Source: Utricularia gibba (taxonomy: Eukaryota > Streptophyta > Magnoliopsida > Lamiales > Lentibulariaceae). Taken from it: a DNA stretch of 64,000 nt. Below the pieces are notes generated by a model. It was not told where the DNA came from. It made no database searches and saw nothing but the letters and a program-made list of their open reading frames with translations. The stretch covers positions 3,844,001-3,908,000 of the forward strand of contig CM007989.1 in assembly GCA_002189035.1 (NCBI GenBank), read 5' to 3'. Below are positions 1-12,611 of the stretch, one piece after another (position 1 is the stretch's first letter; every line of letters begins with the position of its first letter). The position numbers were made by a program, and so were the translations under genes.

Positions 1-2417
1 GATATCTACTACGCAAATCAATCTTAGAGAAAATGCATGATCCATGTAATTCATCTAACATATCATCAAGCCTAGGTATAGGATGACTGTACTTAACCGT
101 TATTTGGTTGATGGCTCGACAATCAGTGCACATTCTCCATGTTCCATCATGTTTTGGCACCAATAATACTGGAACTGAGCATGGACTCACACTTTCCCTC
201 ACCAACCCCTTAGTCATGAGAACTTCCACTTGGCATTGGATCTCTTTTGTTTCTTCGGGGATTAGCCCTATAAGCAGCTCGGTTTGGGATCTGAGCACCA
301 GGAACAAAGTCAATTTGATGTTCTATTCCTCGGTATGGTGGTAATCCATACAATTCTTCAGGAAAAACATCATTGAATTCCTGCAAAACAAGTTTAATGC
401 AAGTAGGAAGATTCTCTTGTGGGTTAAAGTTGTGTGACAAAGGCTCTTTAAACAAGAGCAAAAGAAAGTGATTTCTGCCATGTAACACTCTTTTCACATA
501 ACTCATTCTTGCAACAAGGCACTCCATTTCTTTTTTTCTCACAACTCCTTCACTCACGTCTTTCTTTTTACTCTCTTTTTTAGATGTTCTTTTCCTTTCT
601 CGTGATATCTCTTTTTTCTCTCCCAAGCTCTCATCCCTCAACTCACCAAAGGATTTAATAGCAGCAGCAATCTTAAGTTGATCCTCGTATGCCTCTTTTG
701 GAGATAAAAGCACCAATGTGATAGGTTTTCCTTTCATAGAAAAGGAATACTTGTTAGTATAGTCATCATTGATCACCTTCCTATCGTATTGGCATGGCCT
801 TCCCAAGAGTATGTGTCCAGCACGCATGGGTACTACATCACAAAGAACCTCATCCTGGTACTTTCCAATTTGGAAAGCAACAAGAACTTGTTTATTGACC
901 TTTACTTCACTCCCTTCGTTCAACCATTGAAGTCTGTAGGGATTTGGATGTTTGAGAGTAGGAAGTTGGAGTTTATCCACCATGAAGGTACTAGCAACAT
1001 TTGTGCAACTACCTCCATCAATTATTAGGCTGCATACCTTCCCATGCACAAAGCAACGTGTATGGAATAAGTTTTCGCGTTGCTCCTCCATTGGCTTAGC
1101 ATGCATGGCTAAAGTCCTTCTTGTTACTAAACTTTCACCAATGACAGGTTGTTGTTCCCCATCATCTAATTCCTGTACTTCACTTTCACTTTCACACTCA
1201 ACTTCATATTAAACATCTCCAGAATCCCTTAGAATCATGGTTCTCTTGTTTGGGCATTCTGAAGCAATATGACCATGGTCAAGACATTTGAAACACTTGA
1301 TATTTCGTGTTTGTCCAGAAGACTTAAATCCTCTTTCCTGGTTTTGAGTCTCTGAAGTGCCCTCTTTCATCGGTCCAAACTTGGTTGATTTCCCAAATGA
1401 AGGATAATTTGGTTTCTTCTCCTTACTTCCAGCAACATTCCACGCAGTAGAAGATTTTGGATAGTCTCTTTTTTATCCCTTAGACTTTAGTTGCTTCTCA
1501 ATCTTGATGGCAACGTGCAACATGTCTTCAATCTCTACATAGTGTTGCAGCTCGACCACTTAAGAGATTTCCTTGTTTAAACCATAGATGAATCTCTACA
1601 TGGTTGATTTCCTCTGTTATATTGGCTCGAATCATTAACACTTCCATTTTTTGCCAATATTCTTCCACGGTTTTGCTCCTCTGGGTGAGCTTCTGCAAGT
1701 TTTGGTGTTGATCTCTTTGGTAGTGGTTGGGAATGAACCTTTTTCTCATGATCCTCTTCATTTCAGCCCAAGTGCGAATTGGTTCTTCATCATTTCGTCT
1801 TCTGTTGAGTACTACTTTATCCCACCAAATTATAGCATAATCGGTAAACTCAACAACAGCAAGCTTGATCTTCTTAGCTTCAGAATAGTTGTGGCAATCA
1901 AACACGTGCTCCACACGAGTCTCTCAATCCAAGTAGGCATTTGGATCGTTTTTCCCTTGAAAAGAAGAGATTTTCATCTTCATGTTATCAAATTCCTTGT
2001 ATTCACGTATGTGTCTACCCCTTGGTCTTTCATCATATCTTACATCACGATTTCGTCTCCAATTTCTTTGAGATCTTCGTTCTATATCATCACCACCAGA
2101 TGAATCATACTCATCAGGGATATTGTAATTGTTTCTCCTTTGTTCACCATGCCTTGCCTCTTCAGCCTCAGATTCTTAATCTTTTTCTAGTTGAGAATTC
2201 CTTCTACTATGGTGTGTTGGAACTCTTGTTCTTCCACGAGAGACACTGTCCTCTTCTGCTTTTTGATGTTCTTGAGAGATTCATCATGGTCCTCTAGTTT
2301 GATGTGGATTTGTTCTATGCATCTTTGCAATCTCCTGAACTCACATTGCATTGCATTAAGTACAAAACGAACATCCATAGCATTTGATTCTTCTACAGGG
2401 TTATTAGAGCTCGACAT
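1..2417 (-). pseudogene. Retrotransposon gag-pol polyprotein, broken
   Basis: The gag start is most likely the ATG at 2417 (reads MSSSNNPVEES). The frame breaks near 2177-2189 and is regained around 2170. A gag core with the WWDK motif lies at about 1528-1914. A CCHC knuckle (CFKCLDHGHIASEC) is at about 1250-1297. A TAA at 1209-1211 interrupts the continuous gag-pol frame, after which the retropepsin-like segment (IIDGGSCTNV, then HILLGRPCQYDRK) follows at about 600-1060. The usual Trp in the latter motif is Cys here. Reverse transcriptase begins near 330 (EELYGLPPYRGIEHQIDF), suffers a one-base gain in a C run near 260, and continues to the window edge before the catalytic YxDD motif. Confidence 0.85.
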
Positions 2418-3100
2418 CCTACTACAAGAGAAAAGTGTAGACAAAAAGAAGGAAAGAGTACAACGATAGAAAGATAGAAGTAAAAGAAGAAAGATAGAAT
2501 TTCCAAACCTCAAGTCCTCTTGAACTTTAAGACTCAATAAGCCTTAAATGATCAATCTAAGTGTGGTTTAAAGAGATAAGGGTTGCTAGAGTAATGAAAC
2601 AGATAAAGCAAACGAGCAATATAAGACTTGGTGATGGTAATAGTAATAATGGTTAAGTAAGAGTAGGAATGGAAAGATAGAGTGTAACTTGTTGTGATTA
2701 GCACCAAAAGATGTAGGTAGACAATTGAAAATAATTAAAATGGAATATAAGTGGGACAATAGACAAGTTAATATTGACTATTCTTTTGTTTGGTAAGTAG
2801 AAGATTCAATGGATTCAATTGACTAACTTCTTTTTTTTACTTTTCTTGTATGTGAAAAGTTGAAAATTCAGCTGCTAACCTTCTTTCTCCCTTCAACACG
2901 TTTTTTTTTCTTTTTGCATCAATCCAGAAGAAAAGGATGGAAGAAACAAAGATAAGAAACCCCCTTGGTTTTTCTTTTCAGAAGAAGAGATGAGCAAAAG
3001 ACAAGATAACCAAATCAAGATAAATCTAGACTAGTTTATGTTTTTTTTTTCTTAGAACGAAACCACAACAAGATAGATAAGATATGAAGAAGAGAAAGAT

Positions 3101-3116
3101 TGGCTCTGATACCACC
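3101..3116 (-). other. Retrotransposon primer binding site (initiator Met tRNA type)
   Basis: On the minus strand this reads GGTGGTATCAGAGCCA. It contains TGGTATCAGAGC, the usual plant LTR element site complementary to the 3' end of initiator tRNA-Met. It fixes the element's orientation and places the LTR edge at 3117. Confidence 0.85.
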
Positions 3117-3480
3117 TGATACGACCCTCCAATCAACAAGTGATTGGCAAACCAAATCTTGGTTGAAAAGAAGCAATCCCTCAAGAAAAAGAAGTTGTTC
3201 CTTAAGGATTGAAAGATCATTGCAAACCAAACTATGAAATGGTACCACATTCACAGAATCAAGAAAGGAATTGGGAGTGATAAACCACACACTAGATACT
3301 ACAAGTAAGGCTTGATAAGTGTAAGTTCTACAAGAACTTATGAAAGTAGAATTGATCTCAAAAGTGATTACAGTCAAAGTTGTCCAAAACAAAAGTAAGT
3401 CCCAATTGAAATCAATGGAGGATTAGTAATCTTGTATCTTTTATCTTCATTGGGATAATCTGTAGCATCCATGATCTCAT
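3117..3480 (-). repeat. 5' LTR of the gypsy element (outer end uncertain)
   Basis: The plus strand begins TGATACGACC at 3117, directly after the primer binding site, as expected for an LTR terminus. Without the partner LTR the other end cannot be fixed; a CA at about 3470 is one candidate. From there to about 3720 the sequence is AT-rich with no gene seen. Confidence 0.55.
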
Positions 3481-3985
3481 CATTAAGCATATCCTTCGAA
3501 TTTAGTTCAATAATGTTTATAATGAATTAAAGATTGTAAAAATAGTTTAACCTAAAACTATGAATAAACTGAATAATAAATGGAATTTGATTTTTAATAG
3601 GACAGAACGGAAATGGATTTAGATGCATTCATTTTCGTAAATAAAATTAAAAAATCGATTTTGTAATCCTAAATTAATTTAAATATATTGGGAAAAATAA
3701 GTAAGTTTTGTCAATTGTAAATGAAAAAAGGACAGAACGGGAAACGCAAAACTCGGAAGGGTACGTTCGGTATTCGGAAAAGTAGACTCATGATCCCGAT
3801 TCGGTACAAATTCGCTCTCCTGAATTTGTGTCTTGCCTGGATAAATACTCGCTTTGCAAAAGCCGTCCTACTGTCTTTTGTCTTTTCCTATTTCTCGTCA
3901 CCTTCGTGGGAAGACGGCGATGGTGCCTAGAACTTGCCGGAAAATCTAGAAGCGTTGTTACTTAAATCAGTATTTGCTCTCAGCT

Positions 3986-6022
3986 ATGGGGAATCACGGT
4001 AACGCCGCATCGGATATCTCATTCGCCGGAACTTTTGCCTGTAGCGCTTTCGCTGCTTGCTTCGCCGAAGTATGTATACTCGTTATCGTCATCTCTCCCT
4101 CTTTATTGCTCTTTTTTGTAAATCGAGTGCACAAATTCCTGATATCGGGAATCCTTTCTTTGTGTGATCGTGGTTGTGCTTTAACTGCTGCTGGTTTTTG
4201 TGCTGACATTTTACCTGCTGAGGAGATCTATCGATCGATTTCGTGTCGTTTGATGAGAAATTTTGATTTACTGATTGATCGCGATATTTTTTCTTTTTTT
4301 TTTGTGAATTTTCACTGTGGTGCTAGATCGTTATGGAATTGTTCCCACGCTATTCCTATTTGATTTCCAAGTTTGCCTCCTAGCTGTAGTTTTCTGATTC
4401 TATTGTTGTTATTTGAAATTTAACGTATATTTTTCGATTAATAGATCAGATCTATGTGTAATAGGTGTGCACAATTCCACTTGATACGGCCAAGGTCCGA
4501 TTACAACTACAGAAAACTGTAGCTGGAAATGTACTGGTCGTACCAAAATATAAAGGTTTGTTAGGAACAGTTGGAACTGTTGCTAGAGAAGAAGGGCTAT
4601 CAGCCTTATGGAAAGGCATCGTCCCAGGATTGCATCGTCAATGTTTGTTTGGAGGATTGAGGATTGGGTTATATGAACCTGTATGTTCATTCTTGGTTTC
4701 CCGTAGAATAATTGTCTTTATTCGGTTTTGGATAAATATTTTGGTGTTTTGTAACTGACAGGTTAAGAACTTCTATGTGGGCAAAGATCATGTTGGGGAT
4801 GTTCCATTATCGAAGAAAATCCTTGCTGGTTTGACAACTGGTGAGAACACTGATTATTTATCTTAGATACCTTGGGTTGGAAGTTCGAAAATTCGAACAA
4901 ATAACTCTGGGATGTTGGCTCCTTGTGGTGGCTTGACCTGCGTCGTCTTATGCTGGACTTGGTATTCTGCTTTCATTCTTCTTCCATGGTGTTAAAGGAA
5001 ACGCTTGAAACAATCACCAGGTGCTTTGGCCATCACTGTTGCCAACCCAACAGATCTAGTCAAGGTACGACTTCAAGCTGAGGGCAAACTTCCACCTGGT
5101 GTGCCCAGGCGTTATTCCGGAGCCCTGAATGCTTATTCCACAATTGTTAAACAGGTCACATTCCTGAATTTTGTTTCTCATCTTCCTTTCTACTTACAGG
5201 ATGAGTCGAGGTCTAAATATTCTTCTTGTTTCTTAACTTTGATATTGTATTTAAAGGAAGGAGTCGCTGCGCTATGGACAGGCATTGGACCCAATATCGG
5301 GCGCAACGCCATCATAAATGCTGCTGAGCTTGCCAGCTACGATCAAGTAAAGCAGGTGATGACCATCATCGTTCATCAGCTTTCAGTTTCCTAGTTTTAT
5401 GCCCTGCAACTGCAGTTTTAATGACGCTCCACACTCGAATCATCCTGCAGACAATTCTTAAAATTCCAGGCTTCTCAGACGACGTTTTCACCCATCTTCT
5501 GGCTGGTCTAGGGGCTGGCTTCTTTGCCGTCTGCATCGGCTCCCCAGTTGATGTGGTAACTCTCACAAGAGCGATTCATTTCTTGTTATCGTTTTCTCAG
5601 AATCCGTTGCTGTCCCGTAGATGCCATCACTTGTGCGCGTTTCCTGACAGGTCAAGTCGAGAATGATGGGAGACTCTTCCTACAAAAGCACCCTCGACTG
5701 TTTCGTCAAGACTTTGAAGATCGACGTAAGCTTATCTATTGGTCAAATAAACACACACACCACAGTACATGAAATCCATCCTGATCTGGGGGAAACAACC
5801 ACCATCTGCAGGGCGTCACTGCATTTTACAAAGGCTTTATCCCCAACTTTGGACGGCTCGGATCCTGGAACGTGATCATGTTCCTGACCTTAGAGCAGGT
5901 ACGACATACAAAACCACCCGGAGGATGAATCCCATACGGCTGACACATGTTTCAATGGCTTTTAACCGACGTCGTTTCATTCACAGGCAAAAACCTTCGC
6001 AAGAAGTCTAAATCCATCTTAG
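3986..6022 (+). CDS. UCP1: Mitochondrial uncoupling protein (plant UCP/PUMP type)
   Basis: Inner mitochondrial membrane carrier that dissipates the proton gradient and is reported to exchange dicarboxylates and amino acids. Nine exons: 3986-4069, 4465-4680, 4762-4840, 5021-5154, 5257-5355, 5451-5555, 5651-5725, 5812-5898, 5987-6022, giving 304 residues, the usual family length. All three carrier repeats keep the PxDxxKxR signature: [10 protein letters not shown] (exon 2), [10 protein letters not shown] (exon 4) and PVDVVKSRMM (exons 6-7). The protein tracks Arabidopsis UCP1 along its full length, with a short divergent N-terminus and the end [11 protein letters not shown]. The ATG at 3986 gives the expected start before [10 protein letters not shown]-like sequence. 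A TATA-like ATAAATA is at 3841. The gene converges on FBPase. Confidence 0.95.
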
Positions 6023-6521
6023 TGCGATGGCCATGGCTACGATGGAGCATATACCTGCAAGTGTTTTGCAGCCGACGATTTCCAGGGGAAGGTAACTCAA
6101 ATCCCCCCGCATTTCAAATAAGAAGCTACAGAACTACGTAGCTATGATTCTTCAGGAGTTGGGCACTCCCAGCATGCACTCATCCACACTTGTGCAATAA
6201 TGAGAACTACTCCAGGTCCTAAATCCCATCTGTGTTTTTTAATCATTTTTTTAGTTTAAACTCAATTACCAGACCACTACGAGGTGTTTCTCCCCACACC
6301 TCTGTCCAAAAACCTATTGTTCATCAGCCATGGTCATGCAGTTGAGGTTGAGGACGGAAAACTGACCTCCACAACAAGAAGTTCCAAGGCAGGTACTAAA
6401 AATCTAGTTAAAAAAATGTTCATGTTAAAAATCTTGTTTGTTTCAATCTATCGATTGGAATTTCATGCAGTTTCTTAACAAAATGGATAGCTGTAAGTGA
6501 ACACACATTTTACACCGAACC
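6023..6521. other. Convergent 3' flanks of UCP and FBPase
   Basis: Presumed 3' untranslated sequence of both genes. Short open frames here lack codon structure or similarity that I recognise. No separate gene seen. Confidence 0.5.
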
Positions 6522-7966
6522 TCAAGCAAGGTACCTCTCCAACTTGTCCACCTCCTCCACGCTCCCGATGAAGAGCGGGACTCGTTGATGAATCTGCATG
6601 TTCAACAGACACAATCAGTCCACTTCCACGCTGGCACAAAATGGATTTCGACTCCCAATTTCACTAACCTCAGTAGGTTGAATATCGAGGATTCTGTGAG
6701 AGCCGTCTGATCCCTTCCCCCCAGCTTGCTCCACAATGAAGCTCATAGGTGCACATTCGTACAGCAGCCTGAGCTTCCCATTCTTGCTCTTGCTGTCCCT
6801 GGGGTACCCATAGATCCCGCCGTACAGCAAGGTTCTGTGGAAGTCTCCCACCAAGCTCCCAATGTATCTGGCGGAGTAAGGCTTCCCGGTAGTGCCAGGG
6901 TCCTTGAGATCATCGATGTACTTCTTCAGCTTGCCATCCCACAGCTGGTAGTTCCCTTCGTTGAAGGCGTATATCTTGCCGGACTTGGGGATCTGGATCT
7001 TCTCTTGTGTGAGAACGAATTCCCCGAACAGAGGATCCAATGTGAACACATACACGCCTGTTCCCAGAGTGAGCACAAAGATCACTGAACTCGAGTACAT
7101 GCAGTACCCCGCCACCAGAAGGTTGCTCCCCGGCTGACAAACGTTGACGACGCATCGTTGTTGCTCGTCTCCGAGCTGCGAGAACGGTTGGTTGGGTTTG
7201 AAGAGAAAGGGGAAGGAGAAGCAGGTGCTTTAGAATGTATGTGAAAAATGTACCGTCTCGTCATCTCCAGCGTCTGCGAAGCACTCGTCGTTTGGGCTGT
7301 AGATCCCGAAGATGGAGCCGGTGGAAACTGCGGCGTCGATGTTGGATGATCCGTCCAGGGGGTCGAAAACTACGATGTAGTTACCGGAGTAGCTCTCCTC
7401 CACGGCGACTGGTACGTCCTCCTCCTCGGAGGCTATGATTCCCGTTCTCCCGCTTGATTTCAAGCAATTGGAGAATACCTAATTTACAGTTGATTCCGTA
7501 ATAAGGTTCTCGATAGAGTGCAGTAATTGGGGATTCGAAAGCGAAGCGAAACCTCATTGGAGACAACATCCAGCTTCTTCTGATCCTCTCCTTGGATGTT
7601 GACGGCGCCCTGGACTCCGGTCAGGTTAGAGATCCCAGCGCGCTGAACCAGAGAAGCGATCTGCTTACAAGCCATCGAAATGCTCGAGATCACAATCGTA
7701 AGCTCCGCGTCGATAACGCCTGATTTCTCCTGCGTCAATAGCCAGGTGGTGAGGGTTTGAATCTGGTAGCTACTCTTCGTCTTAGTCTCCGTCTCCGCCG
7801 CCACAGCCATACAACGCACACCCCCGCCCTTCATCCTCCGTCTGCTGCTACTGCCATCGGCTCCAGCGGGGCATCGCGAGAGCGTACGGAAATTAGAGAA
7901 TCGGGAGACTGAGCGAGAGCTGCAGAAAAGAAATCTGGCTGGTGCCGTAGCCGTTGCTGCAGCCAT
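6522..7966 (-). CDS. CFBP1: Chloroplast fructose-1,6-bisphosphatase, redox-regulated form
   Basis: Calvin cycle and starch-synthesis enzyme of the stroma; hydrolyses fructose 1,6-bisphosphate to fructose 6-phosphate. Four exons on the minus strand: 7966-7553, 7478-7254, 7175-6669, 6593-6522, giving 405 residues. The N-terminus (MAAATATAPARFLFCSSRSV) is rich in Ser, Ala and Arg, as in a plastid transit peptide. The metal and substrate site FDPLDGSSNID is intact, as are GDFHRTLLYGGIYGYP and EQAGGKGSDG. The regulatory insertion after IYSPNDEC carries the three cysteines known to be the thioredoxin f target (DEC, then RCVVNVC). That insertion separates this form from cytosolic FBPase and from the redox-insensitive second plastid FBPase. 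It ends VEEVDKLERYLA. Confidence 0.96.
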
Positions 7967-9429
7967 GGCAGGATTTCCTCAGCAGCTTCTTCTTCGAAAA
8001 GCTCGTTTCAAGTTTGAGAGCTTTTTTTTTGAGGTGGTGATTTTGGAGGGATTTGTAAGGCTAGAAGGAACTTCAGCTGATTTGGGGCCCACTTATCAGG
8101 TTATCCTCCATAGACATCCCTTGGTTTTTTTAAAAAAAATTATTAGGCAATTGAGGTAATTGATTATTATATAATTGATTGTGGTTTTATATTTCGGGTT
8201 GGATAATGTTTGTGAATTTAATTTTAAAAATTCAAAGACTGGACTTATTTTTTTTTATTTTTTGACAGTAAAAATAGATTAAAATATCTAATTGTAGCTA
8301 CTAAATTTCAATGATATTTATATTATAAATAATATTTTAATACTAGTTTATATTATGGATGGAATTCTGTTATCACCTCATCCTTCTAAAACACGCTCGG
8401 TTAATAAATATGCTTGTTTAGTATATAACTGTGACTTCAAGTCGAATGTAGTAACATCTTGACTGAAACAAATATTAATCATTAGCTTAGAGAGTGGAAT
8501 GTGCTCTATAACCAGATGATTAGATCTCACAATGAATATTAAAAGGATGTTTGAAATTTAGATATAGAATATTTACATTCAAGTTTATACATATGTTATT
8601 ATTTAATTAATAGATGTTTAATAGTTGAGTATACAATATACATATACTCAAGTTTATACATATATATGTATATTATTTTTTTATATTTATATCATTTAAA
8701 TACTTATTTTTGAACGTACGATTGATATACATAAATAGAAGAGAACCTAATTATATTTTCAATATGAATACTTAAACTTTTATTTTAGAATATAAAACGT
8801 TATATATAATGTAATATATATACTCAATTACATTATATTTAAATATATCTAAATTTCACAATAAACTTCAGTTGACAATTAGATTTTTCTTTTACACTCC
8901 AATAAATCATTGTATTTTTTATGCTTTATATTCATACTGTTCTAAAATCTCAAATTGCTCCAAATCAACACACTTAATATTGAAATTTTTGGGAGCATCA
9001 CTATCTATCAAATTTATTTTTAATTCTAATAACATAACATGTATTTATCAAAATAGTTTTTTTAATGTCAATAAAGAAATTTTATGGATAAAGTTTTAAT
9101 TAATAGTAATTACCCTATTAATTGCCGGTGGCGGCCTAACAGGGGCTTTGTCCAATGATTACTTCATTTGAATTAGCTGTTTTTTATGGCTAAGGAGAAG
9201 CTTCTGTTTGCGTGTGTTCTTGAATGTTCACTAAAGAGGAGCTCCTCATCTCATTTTATTTGAGTGACTCCTTTTGTGGGAGTCTCGTCTCGGGCCTCGT
9301 GCATTCTCGCTTCCTGAACGGCGTTGATCTCAATTTTGCAGCCGGAGAATCTGTTTCCCTGTAAATGGGCTTCGGATCTTGAGCTCCGCTGCCTCTTCTT
9401 CGGCCTCGATTTTGAGTCTGGCTTCAAAA
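7967..9429. other. AT-rich divergent spacer between FBPase and the RING-CH gene
   Basis: About 1.45 kb between divergently transcribed genes, so it should hold both promoters. 8160-9110 is extremely AT-rich and shows no coding signal. A five-codon upstream frame (ATG at 9365, stop six codons later) precedes the RING-CH start. Confidence 0.6.
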
Positions 9430-10340
9430 ATGGCCTCCGTAGACATGGAGCGCGGCGCGGGGGCGGAGGATGAGGAGGAGGAGGAGGCGAGCGTCTGTTT
9501 CTCCGACGCGGATGATGTTTCCTGCAACTCCCATTTCTTCTCCACCGCGGACGGTGATGTCTCTCACGAAGACGTAGCCTTCATCTCCGAGATTCTTGAG
9601 GACGAAGCCCCCCAATCCAGAAGGCCTTCCGATTGCTCCGTCAGTATCGAGAATGCAGCCGCCGACGGGGGCGGCGGGGGAGAGGAGGAGTTTGATGTCT
9701 CCGTCACGATTATCGAGAGGGATTGCCGTATTTGCCACTTGAGTTTAGCGAGCAGCAGCCCTTCCTCCGGGACCGCCATCGATTTGGGTTGCCGCTGCAA
9801 GGACGATTTGGCGGCCGCCCACAAAGCCTGCGCAGAAAACTGGTTCAAAATCAAGGGAAACAAGTCCGTCAAGCTCAATTCCATTCTCTGCTTTAATTCA
9901 ATTCACTGTTTCTTCATCGGATTATCTGCTGTTTCTTTACTTTTTTTCACCCCCTTCTTTACCCATGAATTTCCGGTGAAGTAGCTGCTAAGATTCCTGC
10001 TTTTCAAAGTGGAAACATGACTCACTCAGATCCATCTTTATGTCTATGGCTGCTTTTTTCCCTGAATCATCATCTCATCTCAGATGCATGATGTAACAGG
10101 ACATGTGAAATATGCAACTCTATTGCTATAAACGTCGTCGGCCCCACCGATATCGAGGCAGGGCGACTCCCCGGCGACCCAGACGGCGGCGCAGCAGCAG
10201 CAGCGGCAGCATCGACTACAACTACAGCTCAAGCAGCACGAAGGTGGCTGAATGGGCATCGCTTCTTGAACTTTCTGCTTACTTGTATGGTCATCGCCTT
10301 CGGCGTTTCCTGGTTCTTCCACTTCAACATCCCTTCCTGA
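9430..10340 (+). CDS. RING-CH (RINGv) zinc-finger protein with one C-terminal membrane segment
   Basis: Probable membrane E3 ubiquitin ligase of the RINGv class. Two exons, 9430-9863 and 10100-10340, give 224 residues. An acidic, low-complexity N-terminus is followed by a C4HC3 RING-CH finger at about residues 98-150: CRIC, then GCRC, AHKAC, a conserved Trp in AENW, and CEIC across the intron. An Ala-rich linker leads to a hydrophobic segment (LNFLLTCMVIAFGVSWFF) close to the C-terminus (FNIPS), so the finger should face the cytosol on a tail-anchored protein. The first ATG after an upstream mini-frame was chosen; Met6 is possible. Substrate unknown. Converges on the IPC synthase gene. Confidence 0.85.
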
Positions 10341-10536
10341 GAAAAGGGCCTTTGCTTCTCCAAACCGGAGACTTTCTTCAGATCATAAACTTTATGCAGG
10401 GTTTTGGAATCTCCATTTTTAGTACTTAAACTACCAGAGCTTTGAAAAAAAGACATGATCCCATGTAAGAAGAACACCCACTCATCACTCATCTGTTTCA
10501 TCACGATTCGGACCGCCGTTCCCTTGGTCTGATATA

Positions 10537-12611
10537 CTACCATTCGCCTGAGCTCTGCTCCTCTGGAGAAGAGCAAGAACATGGAATCAATCCTCCTACA
10601 TCACGAAGAGAAATGGGGTGTTTTATTCGTACCCGATCGAGCAAGTCCAGGTTCCCATTCACCAGTAGCTTCTGGTTCACATCCCTTCCCTTCAAAGGTA
10701 ACATACCAGCGCCGCCGTTGGATCGATCAGGGAGTTCTTCAAGAACACACAGAAACTAGTTAGCCAGTGGTGTCTGAAGGGGAGTTGAGGTTTCAAGAAT
10801 GGTGAACCTGGTAATTTGCTGTCGACGAAGAACACCACCAGGGTAACTGTGTACCTGTAACAGGATGGAACCAAAACTCAGAGCTACTGAGACTGCCGAG
10901 AACCTGTTTAATGGTGGGTTTACCAGGCCACGGTGACATCAACGGTGTAATGCTTACGGGAGGCGATGATGAGCAAGCTCTGGATCACAACCAGTAGCCA
11001 CGCCAGGAGCTTCATTATCCTACAGCGGTTGCATTCATCACGCAGACAGACTGAGGCTTTTGCAACACAGAAAAAGGCAAGACAGGAGGAGGGGTAGTAG
11101 TGTTACCTATGCAGACCATACTTGTAGTAGGTGAGCACGAAGACGAGTGAGAATATCATGTGTGATGAGAATATCAAGTCCCCACACCCGTACAGGACTC
11201 CTCGAGGAACTGCTCAATGGCAGATGATCACAACAGTGAAATGAAGGTATGACCATGAAACATAAGCTGTCAGTCACCTACAATTTATCAGAAGAACTTG
11301 TGCAAGGTTATCAGGGGGAGGAAGTCTGGCAAGCTCTGATCCCTGTTCAACGGCATAGGATGAGCATATTCTGCAAAGGGAGGAAGGAAACAATGCTAAA
11401 TACAAAAGTAATCTCATACCTCCCGGCAATGGTAGTTTGGACCAGGAAGAACGGTTGAATAGAAAGTTAGAATCCGAAGAATCTGACAAGCCTGAAGGAA
11501 TGAAACAATGGGAGACTCCAACATTGAGACAAAAGGAGTACAGGGAATAATGGGAAAATCTGCTCCATTATAGGAAAATGGACACACCACTAAGAATGCA
11601 AATACTCTGCACCATATTAGGACGGTGAAGAACTTCTTTCTCTTCAGAACGAAGGGATGGAACGTCCACTGCATAGCAGGCAGGGCGTCAAAACATTAGG
11701 CAGAGCTCAACTTTCTTTTCAAATAGAGACGAATAATATCAACTTCTGCAAGCTCACCAGCACAAACGACAGAAATATGAATGTAAACACAGCTTCGCTA
11801 ATATGTGCATTGTTCTGCCCAAGCTCCTGCAAGCACATCATGCTCATGGAAAATGATAAAAGTAGAGATATAAGTGGTGATGTTGAGAAAAGTTGCTCCA
11901 CTTTTTACCGGAAGTAACAGAAATCCAAGATCCTGAAGTATTGGCCCAGGCTGATGCAAATAATGAACTCCACGAGCAGCCACACCATGAATATACTGCG
12001 AAACAGTAATCTCATGAAAATGAAAAACGGAGATGGGTTGATCCAAGCATCACAGATGTATATATGTATCACGTAACATAAAGGAAAGGCTTCAGTGTCC
12101 TAAGCACCATTACCAGATTCCAGGCATGGGTATGCAAGAAATAGACATTAGTTTTCATAATGATAAAGACAAGCCTCGCGAGATGAGATACTAATTAGTG
12201 CATCCAAGGCCCGTGAACCTTGGTATTTTGCAAAAGCAAAACAGCAACTAGTCATCGTTCTATTTAAATAATGAAAGTAAAGCATTTTGGGACAACGACC
12301 CCCCTTCTCAAGCATCGTTCAATCCATGGATTAATCATTGGATGATTCTCAAACATAAATAAACAGATTGCCAAAAGGTAAGATCACAAACCTGAAAACA
12401 CAGACCCCCCAGTATATACTTCCAATTATTCGCGAGAAGTTTGATTTCTATTACGGTTTCTGCAGAAATTCTCCTCCACAACTTACAGAGGGTAAAACAG
12501 TAGCATCAATACATGGGGGCCCTCAACCTCAAGTCAAAATGCAAAATTAAAACAAAAAAAGAAGGCAAGATGGCGAACCTTCGAAGCGCGGCGACCGACG
12601 TACAGCGACAT
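10537..12611 (-). CDS. IPCS: Inositol phosphorylceramide synthase (phosphatidylinositol:ceramide inositolphosphotransferase)
   Basis: Golgi membrane enzyme that moves phosphoinositol from phosphatidylinositol to ceramide, the first step to plant GIPC sphingolipids. Eleven exons on the minus strand: 12611-12579, 12481-12392, 11995-11909, 11826-11758, 11668-11588, 11491-11420, 11342-11282, 11209-11107, 11019-10924, 10854-10808, 10736-10537, giving 312 residues. Family landmarks are [36 protein letters not shown], the catalytic [12 protein letters not shown] (His) and [16 protein letters not shown] (His, Asp). The C-terminal tail after NGNLDLLDR differs from Arabidopsis IPCS and could be altered by splicing at 10640. 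The first coding exon is only 11 codons. Confidence 0.93.

Larger units (their letters stand above)
1..3480 (-). mobile_element. Ty3/gypsy LTR retrotransposon, partial and decayed
   Basis: The minus strand carries, in element order, an LTR candidate (from 3117 rightwards), a primer binding site at 3101-3116, a gag region, a CCHC zinc knuckle, a retropepsin-like region and the start of reverse transcriptase, which runs off the left edge. This gag-protease-RT order is that of Ty3/gypsy elements. The internal coding region has several stops and frameshifts, so this copy cannot make its proteins. The outer LTR end near 3480 is a guess, because the second LTR lies outside the window. Confidence 0.85.
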
